DNA from: Chionis minor
Taxonomy: Eukaryota > Chordata > Aves > Charadriiformes > Chionididae
Assembly (NCBI GenBank): GCA_013398295.1
Contig: VZSF01012080.1
Span: 843,734 to 907,733 of the forward strand
Direction of reading: 5' to 3'
Length of the DNA: 64,000 bases
Shown here: positions 36,441 through 50,639 of the stretch, piece after piece
Position numbering within the stretch: position 1 is the stretch's first letter
Layout: each line of letters opens with the position of its first letter
Made by a program: the position numbers and the translations under genes
Notes under the pieces: generated by a model
Database searches by the model: none
The model's input: the letters and a program-made list of their open reading frames with translations, nothing else
Told to the model about the DNA's origin: nothing

Positions 36441-38485
36441 GAGATTAATTTTGTAAAATAATTAGGTATTTTTACTCAATTCCAACACTGATCTTTTCTC
36501 TTTAAGAACGCTCCATTTGAAAACTATGCAGCAGAAGACTAAGTGCATTGAGTGAAAATCTCTCTGGGCAACAACATATGTAAACCTACTTAGGCATGTG
36601 CTATTACCTGAAGGATGATTATACTGAAAGTCAATTATGTCCATCAATAGTACAGTAAACGTAAAGGACAAGAAGCAGGGTTTGCATTACTATTGTTTGG
36701 TCCACTAGTAGTGTCTGAAAGAGGAATTTTTTTGTATTCATGAACATGAGTTAAACATTTGTAACTGATTGGCTGGCTACGTACATCATTACTTTGCAAA
36801 ATCTTTAAAAGACACATACTGAATTTGTGTGCCAAATGCCAAACTGAAGATATCGAGTTTATCTTTTCTTGGCGACATAATATACTTGCTTAAACCACAA
36901 ATTAAAACTTCCTACAGATAAAACAATAGTTTCCCAAACAGGATACTGAAACTCGATTAAAAACATGTTATAAAAATTAACTGGTTGTGTCACACTACTC
37001 CAGCAAGGGTAATATTAAAACTACTAGCCAGGCCATTCTCATACAAATGGCCTGTAAAGAATACATCTGTTTTATGTTAGATTGTTCTGTGAATGTAATG
37101 AGTACACAAAAGGAGCCTAAACATGGTGATTGAAATACAGTTCTGGTAACTAAATTTATCTAGCCTGGATACAAGTAGTCATATAGAAATCCATGGTTTT
37201 GCTGAGCTGTGAGGTACACCTGCTACTGGGATTGTGTGTATGTAGCCTATGGTATTTTGCCCTGCAATAAGCTGAGCCACTTGACACGGTATGTTTTCCA
37301 ATCCAAGTGTGAGAATTTTCTCCTATCATCATGGAGAGCTGTAAGAAATTGTTGCAGGACTATGAGACTTGTGGTGATTGGCCTGTATTCCCATTGCAAA
37401 ATTAGCAAGTGGTCAGCATAAATGAGTGGTTTTGTCCTACTGGGAAAGACCACATAGGAGCCATCAGATCTGTAGAGGAATATGCCTCTTCCTGAGGACA
37501 TGAAGCGGTAAGCACAATTCTCTGTGACAAAGGTGACAGGCTCTACCTGTTAGCTAGATTAATTCCCTGTATGCTTTCTGCAACTGGAGTTGGAATTTCA
37601 TTAATGAGATGACTTTACCAGTTTGGAGCTACAACACATAAAATTCAAGAAGATAACAATACAGTTCTACTCCTGACAAGACAAGAAAATAGCTCATCTT
37701 CCAGGAATTATAGATGTTACTGTTGTTTATCTTGAACATTGTTGAAAGGTTTTTACTGGAAAGACGGACAAATATTTTTTTTAAGTACCCTATGTCAAGA
37801 GCAAGTATAAGTAAGACCTTACAGTTCCAATTGAAATACCTGTTCATAGTGATAAAGTTTGCATTAAAATGGAAGTATAGAAATCGAAACAAGATTTTTT
37901 GTTTCCTACCAAATTTATACTGCATTTTTGCTGCCTAACTGCAGTTGCATTGCAGCAGATGCATTTTCCCAGATCCAACTTCTGCAGGAGAGGACTGAGC
38001 ATTTGAAACACCTGTCGTTTGATGAGAATAGGATAATTGCTACATTCTCCTGGTATTCTTAGTTGAGTTAGTACATAAAAATTTAGAAAAAAAGATGAAA
38101 GAAATGTAGGAGACAGGTGTATGTTCAGCAAGGAAAACTCTCCATAGACCTTTAATAAATGCCAGAACTGTGTACATATATATTTCTGTAAATGCTAAGG
38201 AAATTCAATTTCTTTCGGGTATGAATAGTTTGGACTCCTTTTACAAAATAAACTCATTAGCTCTAGGGGTGATTATGAGAGAGACAAAGAAAAAATGTCT
38301 TGGAAAAAATATATTCAAATGAAGAAAATATGTAAATGAACCATACTTAGTCAACTAAAAAAGTTACCACTGGATAAGAGAATGACTCATTTCGTTTTGT
38401 TGTATTAAAAAGGAGAATATAAACAGACAGCAAAACAAAACCAACTGAATAAAAAACATTTTCAGGAAAATTAAAATCATTAAGG
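36441..38485. other. AT-rich non-coding DNA, no gene seen
   Basis: No recognisable gene or repeat. The open frames near 37.2-37.9 kb are on both strands and look random. Confidence 0.5.
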
Positions 38486-38510
38486 TTCTCTCTCTCTCTC
38501 TTTCTCTCCC
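38486..38510. repeat. (CT)n microsatellite
   Basis: A 25-base pyrimidine tract made mostly of CT dinucleotides with one TTT interruption. Confidence 0.9.
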
Positions 38511-39337
38511 ATGGAAATAAATCATCTTTATGTATCATTGTTTGAGTATCAGGGGAAATCTGTTTCTACAGAAGGAATAAAAAAAATCAGAAAAAAAGGT
38601 TTCTATTGGACTGATTAGGATTTTGAAATAGAGAAGCCCTAACTGTGTAAGAAGTGCATGGGCAAATGAGATACATGAACACTGATGCTGGTGATTATTG
38701 ATCATTTTGTCTAAGATGCCTCACATGATGCAAATAAATTATTCATATTATTTTTGATTTTCTTGACATTTAGGGGTTTATAGGAACTCAACAAACATCT
38801 TCTGGTAGAATTGCTTCTCACAACCTCGAACACAGCATGTCTGATCGCTAAAGATTTAGTGGGAACTTCCTTAGGAGTACGGCACAGTGTTCAGGACACA
38901 TCAGCTGGTCTCCACAAACCATCTCACTTATCCTCATCCCTGAGGAGATCTCAGGACATGGCCATGCATCTGATGCTTTTGATACCTTTTTCCACAATTA
39001 TTTAGAAATGCAACAATGGTGTTTTACTGCGTAGGAACTTTGACAACATGACTCCATATAAACCTAAATTTTTCAAATTATTATCTTTATTAGTACCCTT
39101 AAAAATAATCTAATTTCCAAAAGGAAATATATTTGGTCTAGTTCTTGTTTTCATGGTATTCTTTGTATCCATTTTCCAACATTTTGTAAAGCAGCAGCAC
39201 TTAATGAACATCATCAACACATTGGTCCTGTCTTCGTCAGTGTCCTGCTTCTACCTGTAGATTTCCATCTAATAGTTCAAGAGAAAGTGAAAGTTCCTCC
39301 CCTTTTTCACAGTTAAGATTCTGTGAATGAAAACGTT
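38511..39337. other. Non-coding DNA, no gene seen
   Basis: Unique AT-rich sequence up to the 3' end of the next CR1 fragment. A short + open frame at 38,811-39,005 is not convincing. Confidence 0.5.
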
Positions 39338-39578
39338 TCATAAAATCATAGACTGACTTAGGTTGGAAGGGACCTTAACTATCATGAGTTCCAATGCCCC
39401 TGCCATGGGCACAGACACCTCCCACTAGACCAGGTTGCTCAAAGCCCCATCCAACCTGGCCTTGAACACTTCCAGGCAGGCATATCTACAGTTTCTCTGG
39501 GCAACCTATTCCAGTGCCTCACCACCACCATAGTGAAAAATCTCTTCACAAAATTCTTCTTCCTAAAATCTTTTTTTC
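39338..39578 (-). mobile_element. CR1 LINE 3' fragment, antisense
   Basis: On the + strand it begins with the reverse complement of the CR1 terminus (tcataaaatcatag, then ggttggaagggacctt). It continues through the 3' UTR and the ORF2 tail (complement of the LDGALSN-like and FKxxLD-like codons, 'caaagccccatccaacctgg'), and fades at about 39,578 near the cttcttcctaa segment. About 240 bp long, with a relatively well preserved 3' end. Confidence 0.93.
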
Positions 39579-42500
39579 AACCTTTTCAGAAAAATACTTT
39601 GAGCTCTGAAATGTGAGATTTGGTTGTTCATTCTCAGAGTCAGGACATCAATAAGAAGTCTTTACTTCTCTGTAAGGGAGGAATATGAAGGTGCTGCTTA
39701 TTCTGTCTCATTTACTCTATATTTTCACCTGCTCTCCATCTCATTCTTTCCAGATACTGACTGTGAGTAGTTTATAGATTGTAGGGACCTATGGAAAACA
39801 ATGTCATTATCTTAAGATGAAGGGACACTGGAGGAGAGTAGGAAATTACTATTCCCACTGTGAGTTCTGGTGATATTCTCCTTCTGAACTGCAGCTGAAT
39901 GGTAGAGCTAATGTTTTAGGGAGTTCCATAGGCCCTTCCTCCTTTACTTCCTCAGCTGGGGTCTATTTGTAGCTTCCAGAGATCAAATAAATCTTATTTC
40001 AATCCCCACCAAAGTATGATTTTAGCTGGATGAGCTGAATAACATCCCGAAGACTTTTCCGTGTCCTATAGAAAGAGGAGTAACTTCACTCTTAGGAAAT
40101 GATGGGGAAATGTATTCCCCTCCTTTCTGAGCACCTTCAGAAAAGTCACTGGACTTACTAGACACTTCTCATATGATATCATACAGTTTACTATGGGTAC
40201 CTAAAAACCAAATTTAGGATGTCGTAGAGAAGGAATGGGATCCATACCCAGTTCCAGCATCTTTAGCTTGCATCCAGTTACGATAATCACAGGGACCACC
40301 CATGTAGCTGACAGAGTTGGAAGATCATCTGCTGCTTCTTCTGCCAGTTTTGGACACAGAAAGGTTGGGACACATCCTGGCAGAATAAAGTGGAAAGAAG
40401 AGGTGATGGTACTGTAGTACAACCAACGAATGAAGTCTTAGCCTTAGTAAGAGTCAGACTCCCTTCCTACAAATATCTCGTCTCAGTAAGGATCATGCTG
40501 CTTTTTCAAGCCATTTTTTGAACAGCGTCCTTAGGTAGTGAGGTGCTTTATCTAGGTTCACAGTTTTTACTATACACCCTGCTGCTCCTCTGTTCTTCCG
40601 CGAGAATCAAGTTATTTCCTATTGTCTGATTCACTATTCAAAACGACATTAAAAAAAGGCTAGAACTGAAGCATTAGAGAAAAGTGTTGAATGCGGTTTT
40701 CTTGTAAGCTGAGTGCCACTTCCACAGGCAGCACTGTCCTGTGCTTCTGCTAGTAAAGATTTACACTGTAAGTGGTATACATGCAGTTGTACCTTTATAC
40801 TCAGTAAAAGATGCTGAAAGTCTTATTACTAAAGGGCACTTGCCAGTAAACCTCTTAAATGTTTAGCTGTGGATTTTAACTATACATTGTGTTTATGTCA
40901 TGATGCAGGTCTAGCATAGTCCCCTCTGCATTTCTTAGAGTATCATGCATAGGACAATTGAGCAACAGAACAAAAGAATGGTTGCAATTCTCCATCTGTA
41001 GCTTCTTTCTATACAAACTGAATGTGGATGCCTTGGTGGTAGGAGTGCCATTGTGAAAAATACACAGAGTACAGTGTGTAACTACTGAGAATGTTGCTAT
41101 AAAAGTTTTGCCCACCCCAGCATATTTGTATCAGCAGCTAAGATCCTGGAAGTCATTAGATCAAGAGATAAGTGCATGCCACATCCCATGAGACAGAACA
41201 GTCTGAAATAGACACAGGATGAGAATGTGGTAGAAACAAGTGCTGTCAAACTCCTCAGGTGTTTCCCTCTTTTCTTCACAAACGGAATATGGTTTGTCTA
41301 TGTGCTTTTAGGCTACTCTTCAATATAATACTGATTATTCTGAACGATAAAATTTTAAATCTATTACAGAAGTCCATAAGGAAGTTCTTATAATTGGGAT
41401 GGGGCTTTTGTTGAAAAAAAAATATATGTCCAAGTCATTGCAAGTCTAATTTCCCATCAGGAAGCAGCTAATGTGACTGTGATTTCTACCATTCATCCTT
41501 CTGTGTTTGGACGTTTTTCCTCAGTACTTATGAGCCCACTCATCAGTTTAACGCAGATTTGACAAATAGTTAGAAATCATAAAGGTCTGAAGTTCTTTTG
41601 CCTTTTTTTGAAAATAACAGGTTGGTATAAAGGAAAGATCCAATTTAAAGCTTAAACAGCTACCTGTTCAGCTTTTCCTGCCAAGTGGCTAGTCAAGATG
41701 GGAGTAGTAGCCATCTAATCAGATTATGATTTCTGTACTACTCAAGACTAACTGCAATACTTACCATCTCTTTTTCCCCTCACAATTAAGAGACACAGAA
41801 AAGGGTTAAGAGATACTAGCAGCACCTGAAAGGCAGGCGCTCAAGAAGGATTTTTCATTTGGAGTTCATATGGTGTTCTAGCTAATATGGCTAACAATTC
41901 CATAATTTCTTTGAAAACCAGACTTCTTTATTTGTAGAGTTCATGAAACATGCCATTAGTTTTCTTAACAAAATCCACACATCAAAACGTACTTAACTCC
42001 AGTCAAATTCTGATGGAATTCCCTCAGACCTTTAAAAGTATCCTAATAATGCACTAGGAATTTCTTGCAGTGCTGATAGGGAGGGGAAAGCTACCAGGTC
42101 TAATGGACTAAGCAGCTTCAACTGTTTTATCCATATTTATCAATCAGTAGTTTTTTTCTGGTGAGTTAATACTGAGTCTGGGAAAAAATTTTCCATCTGG
42201 AAACTTGTAAAATTGCATTTTGAATCTATCTTTCTTTTTTAAATACTGAATTTTCACAGCATTTTTTACAGCTTTCCGAATTTTACATACTGATGTTTTT
42301 GAAGTTAAGAATTAATTTATTTACTTTGCTAAATTTGGGGCATTTGTAAACTCAAGGTCTGGGAAGATCTTGATATGATGAAAGATTGAAAAGAATTTAT
42401 TTGTTTTCATGAAAACCATAATATATTACACATTGCCTCCATTATTTACCTAGATCTACTACACTCAGAATCTGAAATCTTTTGGAAATCAGGGAGATGT

Positions 42501-45500
42501 TTCCTTGTAAAAGACTGCATGAGATATAAAGCAAGATTGAATTTGTAAGACTAGGAAGATGTCTTTAATAACATTGAGTGTTTAGGTAAAATTCTAGTAA
42601 TAATGCTGGTGAGCTACATTAACATAACATGCAGCACTTCTTGTGATTTCCCATTCCATTTGCTGCTTAAGCAAGTAAATAAATCAGCATAATTTAGAGT
42701 AAATTCAAGGAAAAGATTGACTTAGATTAGAAGTTAACTTTAATGATAGCATTTTTACATCCTACATATACCACTAGAGAAAGTGAGCTCATAAAGAAAC
42801 GAAAAACATATGCTTTGCTTGGAGTGCTCTTATCTGTGACTAAGTTTCTCCATACTTTGTGGCTGCAAAGCTCAAAGATCTTGTGTCTGGGATGAAAAAA
42901 GCAATCTAGATGACTAAACCACAAAGTGAAATGACTATTGCTCTTGATATTTAACAGTTAAGCAATATCCTAGGACAGTGGGTTGTAAGGAACATCAAGG
43001 TCTTTGGTCTGTTGAAAAAAGCAACTTCTAGAAAGAGAAAAAGTTGATCCTGGGTGTGCATTTTGTACCTAGAAGATTGATCAGTCTCAAGACACTTGCT
43101 AATTTAAGTGTCAGTAATCCAGAAACAGCTAATCTGAGAAATGCAAAGCAGCCTTCATACTACTGGAGAAAATAGAGGGACACTCTATCTTCAGGGAGAA
43201 AAAAACTCAACTACTGTCTTCCTTTCTGTGCTAGACACTCATCAGACAATGACCTGGTTTATCTTTTGGGTGGATATTTTGAGCGTAACTGATGTCTCAA
43301 CTTTATCCTGTTACCCTTGGAAAAATATTTCCTTTCTATATAGCATTTAGTTATCAAAATAATTTTGATTTGTTTTTGATACTTTTGGACATTTAAACAT
43401 AGATGAATGTCGGAATTGATGGTATTAAGTTGAGAACCCTGGAGTCTGCATCAACACAGGCTTTCCTAAGGCAGTTTTAAGAGCTCAGGGCATCAAAAAG
43501 AATTGCAGCGCAGTTTTTCCTTGATGGTAAGAACTCTAGGAACTGCTTGATACAGATGTATGTTTTCGCTTATGGAAAAACATCCTCTGTGTTCTCTTAT
43601 AATGTTAGCACTGGTCATCAATACTGTTCTGTGTCCTCCATACCCAAAAAGTGATTTCCTGTTTACAGTCCTCTCAGGAATGAAGGATCTGGAAGATAAT
43701 GCAGGTTTGTCTTACGACTTTGGCACCAGACCAGGTTAAAACAAAATGTTCTCAGTGACATAAGACATAATGTTTTACGTGAAAGAAACTTTGTGTTAAG
43801 CATTACTGAGTGATTTATTTTTGTCTTATAATTATTATTTTAATATATGCATACTTATTTTGTGGTCATTAAGATCTAAAATTGGAGGACTAAATTTCAG
43901 CTCTGGTATGAATAAGTGTTTGGTCTCCAAAATCATTATATTTGTAATTTTTTTGTCTTTCTGAAAAGCAATTTTTGTTTGCATACCTAAAAACCAAATA
44001 TTCCTTATAATTCCTTCCATAACATATATCACATATACCTCACTGTACTGATGTTTATATTGACACTTATCTATTCTTATAAGCAAAGCAAAAATCTCAA
44101 CTGGAATTCTACATATTTTGAGTGTGGAGCTTCTAATAATCTTCCTCAGATCAGGTTGGACAGAGAAAAGAATACAATTTCCTTTGTTTTCTTCATACTT
44201 GGGAGACTGGAAGGTTTGACATCCATAAAATACCTTTGATACTAAATGATACCACCTCATTAACACAGTTGTTGTCACGCAGGTATCCCTATACCAGTCC
44301 TTAGAAAGGCCTGTTTTCTAAAAGTAAAGTCTACTTTTACTGTCAATTTTCATTTTGGAACAATTACTTTTTTTGTATCTCTGACAGAAACTTGATTAGT
44401 GGCCTTGAGACGACAAAGCTACACAGATGCCTGAATCAGAAGAAAAAAAGAATTTTCCTTTTTATCTCTTCAGTGACATTCATTAGTGCATGCAGCTTAT
44501 TGTGTCCTTTGTAAAAAGTTAATGGATTGCTGTAAAGGAAATCCTTTACTTTGTTAAAATCCACTTCTCAGCACTACTTCTGAAGGAAAGACCTAACACA
44601 GTAAAGACTCTAAGAGAAGGTCAGCATTAGATGATAGATATAAAATGGAGAACAAAAAAATGAAGAAGAAAAGATAAACTACACAAAAGGGTGCGATCTT
44701 TTCAGAAGTCAAGCCACTGAACAGCAGCAAAAAATAAGCAAGAAGGATTTTTAAATTTTAAGAAAAGAAAATGAAGAATGTGGTCTTAGTGAGTTCTAAG
44801 GCAAGTGTTTATTTCATTAGTGTTGCATTAATAATTATGTGCTCTTCCTCTAGTCCTCATAAATCTAGCTAATATGATGTATCCACGGTAATAAGAAAAG
44901 TACTGCACAAAAGTAGAGGAGTGATGTGGATTTCTACACCCACATGAAAGACATACCGGAGATACAGGGAAATTTTTCCTTCTCATACCTAAAATTAGCA
45001 TAAAAGAATTATCTGAAATAGGAATATAAGAGAAAAAGAATCCTGTATTTAGCATTCTCCCATGCTTTTAACTTCACTGGATTGAAGCCTTTTATAACAG
45101 TGTCTGTTATTGCTGCTGTTATTCCTGTCCTGTTGTGGTTGACCTGGATTTTCCTGGAGTTCATTGTCCACCTCATTATAAATTCTTCAATTTCTTTCCT
45201 TTAGAAGCTACCGGACCTGAAAAAATACTGATAGTTTTACTTCTTGTCTGTATGGGTACCATATGTATATGCATGGAAGAGAACATTTGCTTCTTAGATG
45301 GAATATAGCCTCATCTTAGAAGTACAGCCTCTGTGTTCATTAATGATATTACTGCATTACAAATAAGAAGAGTTTTCTGGAAAGTCAAAGCATGATATTT
45401 CAGTTGTAACTAGTAACATTGTAGGCATACAGCCAATTTCCTTCTTCTCACAATGTCCCTTAAAGTGCTTGGCTGTATTTTTTCATATTTGCTCATATTG

Positions 45501-45890
45501 CTCGTATACATTACTATATAGCAGGCGTTAGAGGCTATTACATCAATGGTCCTCCCTAACACATGGATGGATGGCTTTACATGGTGTTTCTTCCTTTAAG
45601 ACAAATGAATTAACATCTCGACTTGCTACCTTTCTGTAGCTGACAAGACAGGCAGGAGAAGTATATTTGTTCTAAAGTATCATCAAGTCATGTGATAAAT
45701 GAGCAGACTAGCAGTAAGGTCCACATTTTAGTCCTTGGCCAGCAAGGAATTGGAGCGGGAAGCTTACCACAGGCCAGCACTGGTGCTCTCTTCTTACCTC
45801 ACTGAAGGTGTTCCGAATGGAGATGTCATTCTTGGAGTTATAGCCTAGGACTTTCTCTGTTCTGATACAAATTCCATTTGTTTAGGTAAA
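39579..45890. other. AT-rich non-coding DNA, no gene seen
   Basis: About 6.3 kb in which I recognise no gene, RNA gene or interspersed repeat. The longest open frame (43,835-44,278 on -, 147 residues) is rich in Ile, Lys and Phe, as AT-rich noise is, and has no known motif. Confidence 0.5.
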
Positions 45891-46565
45891 TGAGTAAAAT
45901 ATTTCTCTGGCTAGATGCTGTGGCTTTAAGTATGGCGGTATCTGGGGCTCAGTGTGGTTTCAGGGAGGCAGATAACAACACAATAGCCAAGGGCTAACTT
46001 GAGTAATGCTGGTCCTGTGGTCAATATGCAAATATGACTGTAGGTCAATTGTCTTATTCCCGTAAATAATCAACAGCCCAAGAGCTCTTTGAGCTCTCCT
46101 GAACGGTAGCGGACTGCACACCAGGATCTCCCCTTGAGTAGGGATGCCCTCAAGGTTCAGAGACTCCTTGCCACAACAAATCCTCCATAAATGACTAATA
46201 GCAAGCTGAACTTTGAAATCTTAGCTGTGTATATGTAATCTTGTGCATATATAATCCTTTAGACATAAGCTGCTCACCAAGTATGGGACTGGGATTGGAT
46301 CCAGCAGCACCTGGACTCCTCTCTGAGAAGGAGTTTAGAAAGCAAGGGGGTTCTTTCTGAAACCTTGGCTCAATAGGAGGGTCTCCCTGAGGTGTCTGTC
46401 TGGCCCTGTCCTCTATGCGGTAAATAACAAAGTGTGCCTTTCCGTCTCAAATCTTGTTAAAATACTGTCACATTTACCATCAAACTTTGTTAAATCCCTG
46501 TTTTATATCAATAAATCTATTGCTGTTTCTCTCTACAAGTGAAGTGCATCACTCCTTCCACGACA
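45891..46565 (+). mobile_element. Second solo LTR of an avian endogenous retrovirus
   Basis: The 3' half is distinctive: a ggctcaataggagggtctcc segment, a ctgtctggccctgtcctcta segment, a 'tgcggtaaataac' segment, an AATAAA signal at 46,510-46,515, and a terminus 'gtgcatcactccttccacgaca' ending in CA at 46,565. I recall this layout from an LTR family common in birds. The 5' limit is set at a TG (45,891) upstream of a segment 'ctagatgctgtggctttaag' and is uncertain by tens of bases; I found no clear target-site duplication. No retroviral internal sequence or second LTR follows, other than the partial copy created by the duplication next door, so it is a solo LTR. The U3 contains no obvious open frame. 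Confidence 0.72.
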
Positions 46566-47534
46566 GGTCCTTTTCTGACTAAAACATGCTAAATGGGCAC
46601 CAAAGAGACAAGAGTTTTAAACTTCATTGAAGCAAATAATTATTTGCTAGCTATTAAAGTGCAGGAGATGCCTTGATGACTAATGTTACAAAAAGACTCT
46701 CTGTAGGTATTGAAGAGAAACGACTTCAAACTAGTTAGGTGGGTGATCAGACTGCCCTTTATGTACAGAAGGAATAAAATAAATTAGATTTTTGAAAAAT
46801 AAACTAGTGATGTGGAAGGACAAATTAACTGTTAAATCTGTCATATCCCACAGACAAGAGAAGACTTTAAATATATGACCCTATTGTAAGTAGATTAGGT
46901 ATACCTTTTCAGTCACATTTACCCATGTTTTNGGAGTTTAGAAAGCAAGGGGGTTCTTTCTGAAACCTTGGCTCAATAGGAGGGTCTCCCTGAGGTGTCT
47001 GTCTGGCCCTGTCCTCTATGCGGTAAATAACAAAGTGTGCCTTTCCGTCTCAAATCTTGTTAAAATACTGTCACATTTACCATCAAACTTTGTTAAATCC
47101 CTGTTTTATATCAATAAATCTATTGCTGTTTCTCTCTACAAGTGAAGTGCATCACTCCTTCCACGACAGGTCCTTTTCTGACTAAAACATGCTAAATGGG
47201 CACCAAAGAGACAAGAGTTTTAAACTTCATTGAAGCAAATAATTATTTGCTAGCTATTAAAGTGCAGGAGATGCCTTGATGACTAATGTTACAAAAAGAC
47301 TCTCTGTAGGTATTGAAGAGAAACGACTTCAAACTAGTTAGGTGGGTGATCAGACTGCCCTTTATGTACAGAAGGAATAAAATAAATTAGATTTTTGAAA
47401 AATAAACTAGTGATGTGGAAGGACAAATTAACTGTTAAATCTGTCATATCCCACAGACAAGAGAAGACTTTAAATATATGACCCTATTGTAAGTAGATTA
47501 GGTATACCTTTTCAGTCACATTTACCCATGTTTT
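46330..47534 (+). repeat. 602-bp direct duplication around a single N (probable assembly artefact)
   Basis: Bases 46,330-46,931 and 46,933-47,534 are the same sequence at an offset of 603, with an N at 46,932. The unit begins inside the LTR and extends about 366 bp beyond its 3' end, so it is not a second LTR of a provirus. The first copy stops inside a T homopolymer. The apparent LTR end at 47,168 and the AATAAA at 47,113-47,118 are therefore probably duplicates of one locus. Confidence 0.9.
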
Positions 47535-50500
47535 TCCAAAAATTTAGAACTGTATTGCCTATTTTGGGATGCTATTAATAAAATTTTCTGTTTGTATATC
47601 TATCTTAACTTGTGTTAAGTGAAGGGAACTGAAAAACACCAATGTCATCCTCACCAAGTGCTGACCCTGTACTGGAACACTTAATGAAATGCCCCATGTT
47701 CTTTTCTGAACATTTCTAAACCTCCAAAAGGCAGCAGAAGAGCTCTCCATTTTAGCTGCACCAGCTGAGGGTAGAGGTAGCATCAAGATGATCAAACAAA
47801 GTAGAAATGTCTTTCAGTGACTGCTGGTGACATTTAACACTCTCTGGTGCGCATTGGAGTACAGGTTTGAACCATCTATGTCACTTATTCTGTGTCACAG
47901 GTTTTACAGAATGAACAAAAGCAACCACAAAGAGACAGTGACTGCATTTTTAAACAACTTTCAAAATTATATTATATTTAATATATAATAAAAACACAGG
48001 ATAGCACAGTGTCTGATACTAAATAAATGAAAAAGAGGAACTGAAGCAAAAGCTAAAGACAGAAACAAAGTCATAATAAAATAATGTCCATGGAGATGAC
48101 TGTAAAATTATAAGGAGTTTAAAACACGTAATGGCCAAACCAACTAATCAGCCAGACATAACATCAGAGCTATGGCTACTAACCCATTATCTAGTATTTG
48201 CACATTTTGAGATGAAAATGAGAAAATATATGCTCTGTCACTAGCATAAGTCTGACAGCATGAAATACCAAAACTGGAGACTCAATAGAAAACTTCAAGA
48301 GAGAACAATGGGTTGTACAATGTGCTGCTTAGCAATCAGAATGAACCACTTGGCTGAAGTGGAAAAAGATTAAACAATTCCTATTTTCTAGCAAAGATAA
48401 TGGATTTTCTTGTTTCCCTTAGGGATAGGAAGTCAATTTTCCCTATTGGAGATTGAAATGCAAACCTTTGGACCTCTAAAACTTAAAGGGAAAAGTTATT
48501 TTCCTTCTTTTTAATATGTTTTTTCCCCACCTCTTTTGTATTGTTCATGTTATTTAAATCTACCTCATAGAGAATATAGAATAGTAACTATGTTTTATTA
48601 TGAAAATAAATCATGGCAGAAAAGTGCTGGTTGTGCAGCATAATCATCTGATTTTATTGAAGTTTTTTGTAGTTAAGTTGTACAAGTGAAGGCAGATTTG
48701 TAGAAGTTTGTCTCCATTTTCACCTCTTTGACACACAAACCAACACTGAATGCTAATATTTAAGAAACTGTAGGCTAACACTGCAGGGTGCAAAATAAAG
48801 ATCATTTATCCACTCAGGTTTTCTTCTGTCACTTGGACTTTCACATAATTAAGTTTTAGAAAACTCTGCATGATTTTAATCTCAAGGTACATTTATCTTG
48901 TATTCGTACACCTTTGGAAAAATAGTTTCATTTTCTCTATTTTTTGTACTGTTGTATTTTAAATCATCATTTTTCCTTCTCAATAGCACTAATGAAACTT
49001 GTATACTAATTACAGACTATAAAGTGCCGAGTTGTGAGTCCTTTGAACTAGAATGCAATAATATTTTATGATTTGCTAGAGGGTATTTGTAATCAGGGAT
49101 TAAATCATAACTCAGACCTTGGTGAACTTCTAAGGATTTGGTATTCCACAGATAAGCAGCTACTGTATTATTCAATTATTCCAAGCACAGAGGTCTGCAA
49201 AACTAGGCTGACCAGTTCACAATGAGTTCATTGCTAAAGGTGGAACATCCAAGAGTAGTGCATGTTTTATCTAAACAGCTTCTGCACACTTAGAATTAAT
49301 TGCTTTCAGATTGTAAATTTGTGTATCTGGTAGCTGAACCTGCTTGTATTGAAGTGGCCCTGGCCTGAGGAAAATATTTTAAAGGACAAATCTGAACGTG
49401 GTCTTCCCACTGAATATTTTTGAGTCTTTGGCAAGTTCCAGAGTCTTTCAGTTTGAGGTGCCCTGGAGCATCATGACACCTTTTCCAAAGCAGACCTTCA
49501 CCATATTTTCCCTTTTTCAGCACTGCCTGCCTGCCACATGTATATACAGGACAATGTATGAATCATGCTGTTATCTCCCTGAATGCTGCAGCAAAAGGCA
49601 GGGAAAAGAAAGCAATTTTTGACTGTGGAGGAACTTCAAAAAAGCTTTCAATAGTGAGCTGTGAGACCTCTCTGCTCTAGAGCTTATCAGTCCCCATAGG
49701 TTAGAGCTGGTACCACTCAGATCCAAAGACTTGACCTACCTAAACGGAAAACATAACAAGCTACCTCTTCCTCACATTGTAAAACTTAAGGTTCTGGTAT
49801 ATGTCATAGACTCCATCCATCATCTCTTTGGGATTTGATGCTGTTTGTTTGGATGCTAGTAACAAAAATGAGTTCATGGAGTCCGGGGAATGCTTTTTAG
49901 GCAGAGAATACTAGTTCTGTTTGGGTTTTCTGCTTGTTTGTATATATGTTGATTGTGCTTGTACACTTTCCTATCCAAAACCGGCATAGATGGTTGAGAT
50001 GGCCTCTCTGCTTGGAAGGAGTGGGGGGTTGAGGTGAGTGTGAGAAATTCGTGCAGAGCAAGAACCGTAAACAGTGAGCACGAAACACAAAATTACATCA
50101 GGCATATGCACGTGTGCAAACTGGCCATGTAGGTATAACTGTATGCTATTACTCCAGGCTGTGAAGTGGTTGGCTTCTGGGAAGAATTTGATCTACCAAC
50201 AAATCTAATACTGGCTGGCAATGTTATTAAAAATGTACAAGCCACATTAGAAATAGAAAACATAAATTACGTCTGTCAGCTCATTCATGTGTTGGTGGTG
50301 GCAAGGCAGTAAGTAGATGGTTCATGTTGCAGGTTTGCTTAATGATAGAAGCTGAGGACAGGATTCCCTCTCGCAAGGAAAGTTCTGGCAAGTATCACCT
50401 GACAGCAGGAGATTCAGAGTCTTGACTACACACTCACTCCACAGCCAAAATATGATTCTGCTGTTCTGTGGTCTTAAGAGCAAGATGACACAAAGGCTAT

Positions 50501-50639
50501 GGACACTGTGAAGATGGTCAACTGAAGAGTACCTCAGTAGATGGGTATCCATAAGATTTTTTTCTCTACCTTTCAACTGCAGGGTTCTTAGATTGCTGCC
50601 CAGGGATTTGAAAATACAGAGATTATACCTGGGCAGAAA
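47535..50639. other. AT-rich non-coding DNA, no gene seen
   Basis: Unique-looking sequence with an AT-rich patch at about 47,967-47,991. No gene or repeat family was recognised. Open frames near 49.3-49.6 kb overlap on opposite strands and look random. Confidence 0.5.

Noticed and set aside
40201..40422. Overlapping open frames on both strands near 40.3 kb, considered as an exon
   Set aside because: The frames are short (60-73 residues), no splice pair fits and no family was recognised.
43835..44278. 147-residue minus-strand open frame
   Set aside because: Composition is that of AT-rich noise; no motif, splice or promoter context, and no family recognised.
45891..47168. Provirus with two LTRs at 46 kb
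   Set aside because: The second LTR piece is only the 3' part and begins at an N inside an exact duplication.
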